A stretch of DNA of 64,000 nucleotides from contig CM068831.1 in the NCBI GenBank assembly GCA_028554795.2, forward strand, positions 66,997,982 to 67,061,981, read 5' to 3'. Source of the DNA: Sinohyriopsis cumingii (lineage: Eukaryota > Mollusca > Bivalvia > Unionida > Unionidae). How positions within the stretch are numbered: position 1 is the stretch's first letter; each line of letters starts with the position of its first letter. The notes under the pieces were generated by a model that saw nothing but the letters and a program-made list of their open reading frames with translations, had not been told where the DNA came from and searched no databases. Shown piece by piece: positions 1 through 10,257 of this stretch. Both the position numbers and the translations under genes were made by a program.

Positions 1-1044
1 TTTTATTTTTTTATCTCTAAAATTTGATGTAGCCACAATACTACATTATTCATCATGAAACTTGTGTAGTGACATTACCCTATTTCTATTTAACAGTGTA
101 AAACTGACTTTTGTGAAAAACCCGGTGTAGTAATAATACTATATCGTTAATCCCAAAGCACAAGTAGTAACATTATACTACTTCCATGGTAACAGCGTTT
201 GAGTCCGTTAAGATTTATGATGTAAGTTACTAGAATTATGCCTCACACTGCCTCCAGAATATAAAAGAAAAATTCCTCGTCATTCGTATAGGACTTGAAC
301 TTAGCATGCAATATTACTTGCAGGTGCTTTTTACATTATAATGTTACTCTAGTGATTTTCAACTGTACTTCCTTCCCAAGTCGAGACTGCCCACCTCCAA
401 GCTCACGGTAATAATAATAGAATCCAGCATATGCCTCCGTCTAGACTATGCAAATTCAAACCTTGGCTCAGAATTTTAAAGTCTTACACAAGGCTGTGCT
501 GAGTGTTTGATGCAGATTTGTAATCCCAAAGGTCAAATTTCTATCTTACACTCAAGTCAAATGACGGATTAGTTTCTGACATTTTTGAATACAAAAGGGG
601 AGTCCATTGTCGAAAATGCATACTGTGAATATTATAGTAGTGTCAATACATAGTGTCTGAATCGTGTATGACATAGCATGTCAATGATACACATATGAAG
701 AGGTCACAAAAAGACGTCCACTTTTATTGATAAGATTGATCAAGATGGACAAAAATAGTGACATAGTTCTCATTTCAATTTTGTGGTACAATGTTTTTAC
801 AAGAATATAAATTTTCTAAATAAAACAACAATTACAACAGCAGCATTTTCAGCTCAAAATTAGACTATGAAACTGTTTTTGTAGCTAGGTGGATCAACTC
901 GATACGTCTTTGTGGGACTAAAAACCATCGTTTTATTTATAATGTTTTAAGTATGTTGCAATTAATGCTTGTCTTGATTACCGGAAAACATGTTCAAGTG
1001 ATGATGCAAATCAGGACATATTTAATATTTTGTGTTCACTATGC
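1..1044. other. AT-rich sequence, no gene recognised
   Basis: I see no convincing exon, RNA gene or known repeat here. Reading frames are short and carry no familiar motif. Confidence 0.6.
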
Positions 1045-1365
1045 TTCCAGTGGATGTGTATATGAATGTGTACATGAATGTGTATGAATGTGTATATGAA
1101 TGTGTATATGAATGTGTATGAATGTGTATAGGAATGTGTATATGAATGTGTATGAATGTGTATAGGAATGTGTATAGGAATGTGTATATGAATGTGTATG
1201 AATGTGTATAGGAATGTGTATATGAATGTGTATGAATGTGTATAGGAATGTGTATATGAATGTGTATGAATGTGTATAGGAATGTGTATATGAATGTGTA
1301 TGAATGTGTATAGGAATGTGTATGAATATGTATAGGAATGTGTATATGAATGTGAGAATATCACT
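1045..1365. repeat. Minisatellite of 10- and 12-bp units
   Basis: A tandem array alternates the 12-bp units GTGTATATGAAT and GTGTATAGGAAT with a 10-bp form GTGTATGAAT, about 25 units in all. The units mutate mainly at the A/G position (TATAT against TATAG). The array creates a long minus-strand open frame of repeated Tyr-Thr-His-Ser and Ile-His peptides, which is a by-product and not a gene. Confidence 0.95.
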
Positions 1366-1986
1366 ATATTGCCAAGCTGAGGTCAGTCAGGTGTTATAGA
1401 CTTTCTTAGGATACATGCAATGTGAAATTAGAATACTGTCTTCAAGCTGGGATGAGCTGAGCGAAGATTTACATAAGCTTGGATCAGCATAGAGTACGCG
1501 CTAATGCTGGGATTAGTCTAAGTGTAGCACAGATGATACTTAAGCTGTGATCATGTCCAAAGTAGAGCTTCAAAATGGGACCAGCCTAGGACAGACTGGA
1601 AATTATTATGGTCATGTTCATTATTTCATTCAGATTCTGACTCATGTGTAGCCCCCATAGAGTGAAAAAAAATTTCATTTAAGTAGTGAACTTACTATCC
1701 GTCTATCTGTCGGTCGGTCGATCGATCGATCTGTCTATATATCTATATAATTATAAATTTGTGTCACTGGACGTATGCATGATGGCATAAGTTAAGTAAA
1801 ACCGAGTAAAAGGAAAGAGAGCGGGATAGAGATTTAAAGTCAAACTGACCAAAAGTAAAAAGAGAGTTTTATGGTCGATAGTACTGTTATTAAAGCAGAA
1901 TAATATCTTAGAGTCTTTGACCAACTGTACATGTATTAAAATATTGTAATTACCTCTTGTTGGTTCGTCAGTAGTAGAGTGGGTTA
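1366..1986. other. Unassigned sequence with a small GATC/CTAT simple repeat
   Basis: No coding signal was recognised. A short mixed tetranucleotide tract of GTCG/GATC and CTAT units lies at about 1698-1748. Confidence 0.6.
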
Positions 1987-2176
1987 CCCTGGGGACTATG
2001 GAGAGTTAGTGTTAAATTTATGTGTTTGAACCCTGGGGACAAAGGGAAATTTAACATGCGTGGGTCTGTCTTGGGACAATGGAGATTTAATATATCGACA
2101 ATGGATTAGGACTGTCCAGGGACAAGGGGAGTTGGATAGGGGTGACGACACGGTACTGGACACTGGGGAAACTTCA
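1987..2176. repeat. Degenerate minisatellite with about 42-bp units
   Basis: Four to five diverged copies follow one another of a phrase close to CCTGGGGACAANGGAGATTT. Copies start near 1987, 2030, 2070, 2115 and 2155. Spacing is about 40-44 bp and each copy has several substitutions, so the array is old. It is locally more GC-rich than its surroundings. Confidence 0.65.
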
Positions 2177-2850
2177 AAACACATCACTGTAAAAAGTCCA
2201 TTAGCTTATTCTTTTCTTTTCACTCTCTCCTTTCTTAAATTTCTTCATGTCACAGGTTTTTCCTTCTCCTCCCCTTCATCCTCACTTTATTTCTCTTTCA
2301 TCATGGGTATGTGTTCTTCCTTGTCGCAGGATTCCTCTTTATGTTCGGAAGCCTCTCCTCCTGCTCCTGTTGTTGCTTGGTTCGGTTGTTTTTTTTTCTT
2401 AGGACATTCTGAACATCAATGTCATTTCTTCTGAGAGATATAGCAAATATCTTTATTTTGATCTCTCAATAAAACCTTCTTATGCCACTTCGCAAAGCTT
2501 TGATCAGAAGTTCGATATGTGTTGGCTCTTCCATCTTTCTGGTAGGATTGAGAATGAAATGAATACTATGAGGGAAGACTCTGACCCTTTATATCGGGAA
2601 GACACTGGCCTTACATTGATATATAGAAGACCATGGCGTTTAAAATGTAGCCATTTGATATTTTGCAATAAAGATAAAACGATCGCACCATTCTGTGGAG
2701 AAATGAGAAAAAAGAAAGAGGCAGAAACGTCGCCTATCTTCTTGCACAGTCGCTGAAGGTTTTGCTCTAATCCATGCCAGCGATTTTGAAGATGACATGA
2801 GTGAGCCAATCCAGACACAAAGAGTCTACGTCAAACCCAAGTTCACCAGC
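2177..2850. other. Unassigned; overlapping open frames on both strands
   Basis: Open frames of 79-124 codons lie on both strands, none with a motif I can name. The right part, from about 2500, may belong to the degraded protein described next: the plus-strand frame there is rich in charged residues and is then broken by stops near 2757. Confidence 0.4.
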
Positions 2851-3253
2851 AGTAACACATAAAAACAATTATCACATTCGAGAGACGGATAAACGCTCCT
2901 CAGGAAAATTTAGAATCACGGTCTACACGTACACAATGAAATTTCAAGTCAAACGTACCGCTGGAGAAAACAGAGGGGTTCATCACTGATTTGTGGGATT
3001 CTTTGTTAACCACACTGAAGCGGCAATGTCGAGCCAACGAAGACGATCGCTTGACACTTTCCATTTATCACGACATTCTGAAGTCACCCGTTTAGATAGA
3101 GCTTAGCATTCCATCAGAATTGACACCTTCCAAAGTCATTGACAAGATTCAATACGTTCAGCAGTCCAACGACAAGTTTCACATCACTGATGGAAAAGCA
3201 CTGTATATGGACCACTTTTCTCTTCCCAAAGGGACAGGACACAAAAGGTTAAG
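2851..3253 (+). pseudogene. Fragment of a large unrecognised mobile-element-type protein
   Basis: The plus strand from about 2970 to 3253 reads as continuous protein with one in-frame TAG (near 3092). It includes the phrases FITDLWDSLLTTLKRQ, DDRLTLSIYHDILKSP and VQQSNDKFHITDGKAL. A preceding part in another frame (about 2860-2960) contains the phrase FRITVYTYTMKFQVKR, so there is at least one frameshift. From memory, this order (a Thr/Tyr-rich beta segment, an 'L..LL..L' helix, 'DDR....' then 'QSND.F...DG') occurs in long uncharacterised invertebrate proteins of transposon-like genes. I cannot name the element. The fragment ends abruptly at about 3253, where a reverse-transcriptase relic on the opposite strand begins, so one probably truncates the other. 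Confidence 0.4.
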
Positions 3254-3765
3254 TAGGTTAAGTACTTTTAAGCATTTAGCTTTCAAGTGTTTCAGGTGTA
3301 GAATAAAAGTCAATTTTCTGTCAAAGATAACACCTAAAGATTTTGTTTCCAACTGGAATAGATGTTCCGTCCAGCGTTGTGTTGTTGTAAATGACAGAAA
3401 TGCATACATACCGTTTATAATTTCGAGAATTTGAAGCCGATTATACTAGCCTTATTTTGAATCTTGTTTATATTTTGCTGTAGTTGTCTTTCAATTATAT
3501 GCATGTGCTTTGATCGATAACATATTAGAAAATCATCAACATATAGCGAGCAATCCACACCAGGAGTCAAACACTTGGTGATGCTATTGATTTTGATATT
3601 AAAAAGCGTCACAGATAAAATACTGCCCTGGGGCACACCCATCTATTGCTCGTGCAGATCTGAGAGAGTAGAACACATTCGTACTTTGAATTCTCTGTCT
3701 GACAGAAAGCTGGATATGAAAGAGGGCAGACGACCTTTAACCTCGTTAAACTGCCATGCATAGGT
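3245..3765 (-). mobile_element. Jockey-like non-LTR retrotransposon relic (reverse transcriptase palm)
   Basis: The minus strand encodes a decayed reverse transcriptase in two frames. From 3765 downward it reads a helix ending FISSFLSDREFKV, then one in-frame stop, then the RT signature MGVPQGSILSVTLFNIKINS. After this comes the catalytic motif LYVDDFLICY (YVDD, the polymerase aspartates) at about 3530-3560. A frame change leads into LGVIFDRKLTFILHLKHLKAK, the conserved segment after the palm. These motifs in this order are diagnostic for Jockey-type LINEs. Endonuclease and 3' end are absent, so it is a short dead fragment. It abuts the protein fragment at 2851-3253, which lies on the opposite strand. 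Confidence 0.85.
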
Positions 3766-4098
3766 GACGTCATTCCTTTGTGAATGTCAGTCAGTCAATG
3801 CTGAATTATGGAGGACCAGTACCATTTTACCACTAGTTATCGGGCGATTTGCGTCAAAAGGAAGAATTCCAGGTGGCGAGTTTGTTGAAAAGCAAATCGG
3901 ATTGTTGCTGTAGGGTGTCTGCTTAACTTAAATCACTAGGAAAAATAATCGTTGATGTATGTCCACGTTTCTTAGCGGTAACGAAAGCGATTTGCAAGAG
4001 GTTTTTTGTATGCTATGTGAGCATTTTACCAGTTTGTTTGTTTTATTATTAAGTTATGTTATGAGAGGTTTCTAGGCATGAAAGAACGCATGACTTAT

Positions 4099-4180
<82 letters not shown>

Positions 4181-5423
4181 GTTATCGGAATTTTAGCCTG
4201 CCATCCTCATAGTGTGGCTTCGTTACAGTCCCCCCCCTTACCTGTCGGGTACATTAGTCATATTCCGACAAGGCATTTTTTTTCTCCAAAACTTCTTGAG
4301 CAATTGATTCGAAAACTGACCGCCGAATAGTTGATACTAATTGTGAAACAAAAAGAAAGGCCGGGGTAAAGAAAATTCTAACGGTCTTAGCCAACCAGCA
4401 AAGAGCAATTTTGCGCAATAATTTTTGGGGCTTTTTAGGACCAAACAGAATCACATAAAGTGATATGTCAACATTTTGTAATATTAAATTGCACACACTA
4501 TATGTAAGGTGTGCCAATTATGTGATAAATGCAAGTTTTTATGTGGGTATATTATCTTAAATAACACCGCAGGTAGTCATGTGATATCGTACTGATCGAA
4601 TTCGTTTGGCATGACATATTCAAAAATTAGTCGTGTAGGTGTCAGCGTTTTTGCCTTTTGAACCATAGTTATTTCTGTTTCTAACCTTTACGATTATAAA
4701 TTTTCTCTATTACTATCATGGAATTAATGATGAAAGAGTGGGATAATTGTCCTTGGTGATGTGGGATATTAAAATTCTCTCTGAAAAGATCACTATTTAC
4801 TGGTTTTTTAATATAAATCTTCAGCTGTGTTCTTTTGCTATAAAAATTATCTGCGTGACCTATATCGATCACTTTTAAGCACTTTTTGTATAAAAACATA
4901 GCAAATGCGTCCCACTAACTAATAGCATATATGGTCTTAGAATTGCAATCTTCCCAATTCGTTCCGCATACAAATTTAAAACAAAAATTAAAAATAGCAA
5001 CTGTTGAGATTTCGTCAAATATTGCATGCTTTCCACAAGGCATTCACCCATTGTTAGTTGTGATTCTAATTGATACAAGTATCCGTTATGTCGCTATCTA
5101 GTATTGACAAAATGAAAGTGATGAAACTGGCAAGATGCCTTGCATTTGCTCTTGTCGATGGAAATATTTTCTGTTCTGTAGTATTTCATGTTTATTGAGA
5201 ATTGTCTTAGAGCAAGTTAAAACAAGGATATGTGTAAAAACGTTTCATATAATGAAAACAATGTTCGAAGAGGGCGCGGAGAAAATAATAAAGTACCTTA
5301 ACTTCGATCTAAAACAAGGCCCTTCTCAGGGGACAATACAACACATGCAGTGACAAACACACACACGTGTAGGACAATATGTATTATACTATTCGACATA
5401 ATTAAAATGTCCAAACTAAGATC
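3766..5423. other. Intergenic AT-rich sequence around a (TA)n tract
   Basis: I see no exon or named repeat apart from the (TA)n tract listed separately. Several open frames of 60-90 codons exist on both strands with no recognised motif. Confidence 0.55.
4113..4179. repeat. (TA)n microsatellite
   Basis: About 33 uninterrupted TA dinucleotides follow a short impure TATAAA stretch. Confidence 0.98.
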
Positions 5424-5592
5424 TAAGATTCAGCCAATGTGGGTATATGAGAAAGCTTGCCAGTAGCTTGTCGAGGGTCGGTGGTTCTTTCCAGGGTTTT
5501 CCCGGGTTCTTCCTCCACCATTAATACTGGCCGCCATGTATAGCCTATCGTGTGCTGAAAAATGGCGTTAAACCCCACAACAACAACAACAA
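5424..5592 (-). mobile_element. Short interspersed repeat, family B (mollusc-type, CAACAAC end)
   Basis: On the plus strand the element reads from GTGGGTATATGAGAAAGCTT through TTCCTCCACCATTAATACTG and CGTGTGCTGAAAAATGGCGT to a (CAA)n end. A close copy lies at 27238-27387 in the same orientation and a more diverged, longer copy at 21045-21262 in the opposite one. In that longer copy the far end carries a tRNA-like B-box, so I orient the family with its tRNA-related head at the right here and the (CAA)n tail at 5592 belonging to the other end. It is one of the short repeats I remember as very common in molluscs; it has no coding capacity. Confidence 0.75.
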
Positions 5593-5875
5593 AAGAACAC
5601 GACAAAGTTACCTTAAATAATGTATATATTATAGGATTAAATGATCATTTTTGGGAATTTATTGCTAACCCAAGCACTCACAAAATAAATAAAGTCAGAT
5701 GATTTTATGTCAACTTTTACAAATTACAATTCGGTAAAATTGCCCGTGATCATTTAATTCTTATAATTTCATTTTGATTCATTTCAGTCGTTTATTCAGC
5801 AGATTTAGTCAATAGGGCATTCTAGTTCAGGTAGCTCAAAGGTTTCTTCATTAGCCTCGTAACACTAGGCCGGAA
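5593..5875. other. Unassigned
   Basis: No feature recognised between the two short repeats. Confidence 0.5.
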
Positions 5876-6185
5876 TTGACCGCTCCGGTGGCCTAGTGGT
5901 TAGAGTGTCTATCTCTGATTCAGGAGATCGCGAGGTCGAATGCCGGCCGAGTCATAACAAAGACTTCTAAATATGGCACTAACAGCTGCCTCGTTAGGCT
6001 CTCAGGATTAAGAGGTTAGTGTTAGGACTGGTCGGTCTGGTATCAGGACAATGTGACTGGGTGGGACATGCCACATGTCTGAAACATGATACCTCTGTAC
6101 ATTATAGCAATATAAAGTGTCAACTTGCAGGCATCGTAGCAATACGATTGTTCAAGCTACATACTAAAAAATTCAAATGCTACTA
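5876..6185 (+). mobile_element. tRNA-derived SINE, family A, copy 1
   Basis: The head is tRNA-like. The A-box-like sequence TGGCCTAGTGG is at 5889-5899 and the B-box-like GGTCGAATGCC at 5934-5944, the spacing expected for an RNA polymerase III internal promoter. The body contains GGACAATGTGACTGGGTGGG and the tail ends near CTACATACTAAAAAATTC. Further copies lie at 7490-7731 (minus), 13800-14104 (plus) and 29475-29774 (minus), sharing head, body and tail with many substitutions. SINEs borrow LINE machinery for movement; these four are diverged from one another and so are not recent. Confidence 0.88.
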
Positions 6186-7233
6186 TTCCACAATACTTAA
6201 CCCTACCTTCAGTAGCCAAGGATGTGTGTCAGTAATCTGAAGAAATTGTACTAGTTGGTATGATAATTTTTTTCCTTTTCCCAATCTTATTATTATTTTT
6301 CTCTCTTAGCGCATATCTTACATCTTACACATACTTTATCATCAGTTGTACCTGTTTTCTACGTATTTCGATCCTTCGCAATTAAAATCGTTACCACTTT
6401 TCGTAAGCTCACCTGCTCGTCGTATGACCATGACCTTTATTAACAGCTGGTGGAACATGGTCTATGTTAGTGTACGACAATTTATTAATCTAGAGCCCAC
6501 CATATGCCTAGTGAGTGTTGGTGTGCAGGGAGGACTGTGAAAATACATTGTTTGTACAGGCGGATTGGTTAATCCGGAGTTGCAATTTAGGATCGCCAAT
6601 CAATGCGGTGGGGTGTTGACGGGTGACTTGTTATTATTATGGTTTAAGGCGTTGATGTATGCAAAGTTTCATGAAAGGTGACCAAAAAACTGATTATGAA
6701 TCGAAAGTAGTCCCCAAAATGTACAGATAAGCACAACATTCTAGATATGATTCATGTGATCGTTTATGTTTAATCACACTGAAGAAAAAAAAAACAACTC
6801 ATTATCTTTGTCACTACAAGAATATCATGTTTCTTATGGCGTCATATGCTGATGTGCGTTATTCGCGTCTAGTTTTATATCTCGCATAACTATCACTACA
6901 AGAAACTAAGATAAAATATTCATATTATATGGGAAGTTGACGGAAAGTAAGTATGTGTGGATAAATGCACAACGGTCCAACTACACATTAAGACAAAAAG
7001 GTCACATGGCGCTGATTGAAGCAAGTTGTAAAAATGTAAATATAAAGATTTTGATTTGTTTTGAAGGATTAACATGTAAGCAATTTTTCATTGTGATTTA
7101 CGTCCATCCAACAAAATACTTGTAACGAGATAGGAAAGAAACGAAACAACATAAAAGCCAACAATAAAACCAAAATTCAAAACAAAACCTAAAAACAAGG
7201 AAGATAAAATTTCCGCAATACGTTAGGTAATAC
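6186..7233. other. Unassigned AT-rich sequence
   Basis: Nothing recognised; frames are short and lack motifs. Confidence 0.5.
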
Positions 7234-7397
7234 CTTCAATAGTAGAGACCATCACTGAATTACTCGCTATAACGCCATCTTTGGATATGAAACAGGTGTA
7301 GTTTCCGACCTCGGACCTCATTATATCTCTAATTTCCAAAATGCCACTGCCAGATGCCCTATTGAGAGCAACAGCAATGCGGGGGAAGCGTTGAACC
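7234..7397 (-). CDS. Exon for the C-terminal half of an immunoglobulin-like domain (probably a relic)
   Basis: The minus strand reads RFPRIAVALNRASGSG then ILEIRDIMRSEVGNYTCFIS, followed by KDGVIASNSVMVST. This is the E-F-G strand half of an Ig fold: the 'L.I......E.GNYTC' signature holds the tyrosine corner and the F-strand cysteine. The exon ends at a good donor (GAAG/GTATTA, exon end 7234), phase 1, typical of Ig exons. The likely start is after ATTCCAG (exon start 7397); an in-frame TAA lies just upstream of that point. It sits 2.1 kb downstream, on the same strand, of an exon carrying the B-C strand half of an Ig domain (9473-9684). The two splice phases do not match directly, so they may belong to different copies or a missing exon. 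Ig domains mediate binding, and in molluscs they occur joined to fibrinogen domains. Confidence 0.6.
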
Positions 7398-7489
7398 CTG
7401 GAATCATATTAACGATGGTGGCACAATTTGCATTAGAAGCAGCAGTAGTTTATCTAGTAGAAGCTGAAGTATGTATATGTATGTTTATG

Positions 7490-7731
7490 ATTTGGAATTT
7501 TAACGTAGTTTTAAGGAAATTTCCATTCATATCGCTACGATGTCTGCCGTTTGGCAGTTTATAGCAATCTCTAGCACCGGGGTATCATGCTGTAGACTTG
7601 TAGCATTATGTCCCACCCAGTTACCCTATCCTGACACCAGGCCGATGAGTCCTAACACTAACCTCATTAGTATGACTCGACCGGGGTTCGAACTCGTTGC
7701 GGACGTTCTGACCACCTATGCCACCGTAGCG
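7490..7731 (-). mobile_element. tRNA-derived SINE, family A, copy 2
   Basis: Read on the minus strand, the tRNA-like head starts near 7731 with A-box-like TGGCATAGGTGG and B-box-like GTTCGAACCCC. The body passes the shared GGGTGGGACATAATGCTACA and ends in a tail with AACGTAG/CTACGTT near 7495. It is slightly shorter than copy 1. Confidence 0.85.
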
Positions 7732-8069
7732 GCAGTAGAAAACTTATCAACCAATAGTTTCAAGGAGATCATCTGGGTGAAACACTGCTTATACATACAC
7801 ACGTATGATTCTATGTTGGTGGTCTTAATTTATTTCAAGGTATTACTCAGAAGCTAAGTCCACATTACTCACTGCCACGAGCTTGGGAACGACTATTGAG
7901 GATGGAGGTGGGGTTATACAATGAAAAACGATATGCAGTTAAAATAAAAGTATGTGGATAAATGAGTACAGTAAGCCCCTGCATTGCTTTGTACAAATAT
8001 ATTAATATACAACTATTTTCTATTTGGAATGCATTATAAATATCATTAGAACAAGGAGTAGTATTAGTA
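7732..8069. other. Unassigned
   Basis: No recognised feature. Confidence 0.5.
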
Positions 8070-8900
8070 GTATCAGTATTTATAGTTTACTGCATTTGCT
8101 TGGGAACATATGAGTTTTTTTCGGATTATTACTGCGCTACCATTGGGTGTCAAGTGTTCATCCGAGAAAACAAGCACATATATTTTCCCATACAAATGCA
8201 GTAACCCGTTTATTATATATTCGTTTTCTTATTTTACCTAAGGCTTAATAAAAAAGAATACACATCAAGAAACAAAGTAATTTAATTTATGTTGCATTCA
8301 AAAATAAATACACAACCGTACATTCGTCAATGCACAATAACAATATTAATACCCACATTGTACCGCCCAGCGACCTTTGAAATTGTCGTTTTGGTCTACT
8401 TAAAATTGAAATTAAGAATCATATTGTGCATGAATGCGCATTGCAACAACTTATCCATATGGTCTGGAACAGATGAGTTTTGTTTAAAGTTCATCCAACT
8501 CAGTTCTGCTTTTCTGATTATGATGGACTATATTATTGGGTCAATACATTACAATACAGAGAATTTAATTTTAGTACGCGAAATTCCAGTACAGTTTCGG
8601 TGAGCATCAGCTTTGAAAGGACACGTCATTCGGATTTGCAGGTGTAAGAATGTACATTTTGTGGAAATTCAAGATGCATAAATGTAAGTATATTTATCAC
8701 CTTCCTTATTATTAGCTAAATAAGACATATGTTTATGCCCTGTCACTTTCATCTCGCTGTCACTTTCATCCCTGCTATGACCTATATCATACATTGTATT
8801 TCTGCTATCGCTAGCCTAACATTGTTTCAAAATAGTTACATTTAGCCAGCGAAATAATTCTTTCTTTTCGTCATGGCTTATTGGCTCTGAGGCTCTTAGT
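8070..8900 (+). repeat. Palindrome-ended dispersed repeat 'P', copy 1
   Basis: This roughly 0.8-kb block is matched in inverted orientation at 19060-20150. Shared landmarks in order are TATAAATAC, an imperfect hairpin (8091-8204), CTAAGGCTTAATAAAAAAG, AATACACAACCGTACATTCG, a stretch with CATTGCAACAACTTATCCAT, and GTTTATGCCCTGTCAC. The hairpin arms begin TGCATTTGCTTGGGAACATA and end CCCATACAAATGCA around an unpaired middle. No protein is encoded. The structure suggests a non-autonomous foldback-type element, but no target-site duplication was identified. Confidence 0.7.
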
Positions 8901-9472
8901 TTCTTACCAAAACCTGTTGCATTTTTCCCTCGAATCTAGTATTTTAATGGACTTGAAAAATGGTATGTCTTTGATAGATATACAATAGCCTTTGGCCTCA
9001 ATAAGCTTTACTATTCAATATTAGTATAGACCCTAGAGAGCACTGGTCATAGTCTGAACCATATTTTTTGCGCAAAGATATGAATATTTCTTATAAAGAA
9101 CTGTTTTATTATCAGAACGGTACTTTTAATTACTGCCTCTCTCATTCGTGTGCCTTTTTGAAATTTCAATTTTTACTCAGTGACCTCGCCCATATCGTTA
9201 CCTTCATCATCTATACTTTCAAATGGACGGTTTAGTTCATCAACTAACAAATATAATCAACCAAAACCGAGATCGTCTACTACATGAGTGTACATGATTT
9301 GTCTATGAAGTATTTTATACCATGCTATTGTTAGAGACACGTCTTTCACTTGCGGATAATATCAAGTCGTTCAGTCTCGTTAAATGCTGTAATATTTTGA
9401 TAATGTAAAGTTAAAGGGGACAAAAATGAGCACATAATAATTAAGTATTATTATCATTATCATTATTATTAC
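8901..9472. other. Intergenic; hydrophobic read-through frame at its right end
   Basis: No named feature to about 9380. From 9472 down to 9380 the minus strand continues the Ig exon frame as a hydrophobic stretch (VIIMIMIIILNYYVLIFVPF) before a stop. This could be a membrane helix or merely intron. Confidence 0.45.
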
Positions 9473-9684
9473 TTTATTAGTTACTATCGATGCCGTGATT
9501 TGTGCTGTACTACATACTGTGTTTATTCTGTTGCACTTGTGTAAGATTATCACCCCATTATATAGCCAGGTGGTATTGACAATCAAGGATGAATTGCCAT
9601 AACAAGACAGGTATGCGGTACTGTGAAGTTCCAGTAACGTGTTTCCAAATATTTGCGGAGAATCAAGGTGTGTAACTTTTGGAG
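9473..9684 (-). CDS. Exon for the N-terminal half of an Ig-like domain, copy 1
   Basis: The minus-strand exon of 212 bp is preceded by a strong acceptor (pyrimidine tract ending TTTTTCCAG) and followed by AAA/GTAATA. It encodes 70 residues without a stop. The phrase AYLSCYGNSSLIVNTTWLYN holds the B-strand cysteine and the C-strand tryptophan 12 residues on, as in Ig domains. Three N-glycosylation sequons are visible (NSS, NTT and one near CNRIN). The F-strand half is missing and would be in a following exon. Alternatively, translation could run through the donor into a hydrophobic segment and stop at 9380. An equally long, gap-free copy is at 60909-61120. The two differ by nine bases, six of which change the protein. 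It lies in the duplicated unit that elsewhere carries fibrinogen-domain genes. Confidence 0.68.
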
Positions 9685-10257
9685 CTGGAAAAAGAAAAAA
9701 GAAAAATATAACCAATTGGAAAACAATATTGCAGAATGAAATAGGAGAAACTGAATGAAGATTAATCATGAAGAAATTAACATGGGCAAACTATGAATCA
9801 GGAAGCTAAATCACGATTGCACAACAATGAGCTGATAAAAGGGACACGTAAGGAAAACATCATATGTAATCATTTGGAAACAATAAGGCTTAGTATACCT
9901 ATCTCATTAAAATGTGATCCTTCCTACTCATAAAAAACCTGAGCTCTGTCAAATCAACCATGCATGCTCTAAATTTGTATTCATATAAAATTACTGTACG
10001 AAATTTGTATTTAGTTTTGAGAAATATGTTATTATTAGGCAATATGTTCATTATCTCCCCCTATACGTCTATAGAGTCCTAAAATTGGTATTGCCTAATA
10101 CGCGTCCACTGTAGTTATGCTCTATTCCAAAACTTGCAACATAAATGCGTTCTAGCGATATAAAGTTCTAACATCAAAAGTCTTCTTCTCGCCACCTCTT
10201 TATTACCTTTTATTATTTGCCAGCAATCACTAACAAACATTACAAATATCAGTCCGG
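9685..10257. repeat. Spacer duplicated at 61381-61810
   Basis: From about 9725 to 10110 this region closely matches 61385-61810: for example ATTAATCATGAAGAAATTAA, CTAAATCACGATTGCACAAC and ATGTGATCCTTCCT occur in both in the same order. It links the Ig exon to block X in both places. The last 140 bp before block X is not shared with the 62-kb copy. Confidence 0.8.

Noticed and set aside
1011-1364. Minus-strand open frame of 117 codons with Tyr-Thr-His-Ser repeats
   Set aside because: It is a translation of the GTGTATATGAAT minisatellite and has no independent support.
2504-2818. Minus-strand open frame of 104 codons
   Set aside because: It lies opposite plus-strand sequence that reads better as a mobile-element protein; no motif on the minus strand.
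5889-5944. tRNA gene
   Set aside because: A- and B-box-like motifs are present but the sequence cannot fold into a full cloverleaf with matching acceptor stem by eye and continues into a SINE body; the same holds for the copies at 7.7, 13.8, 21.7 and 29.7 kb.
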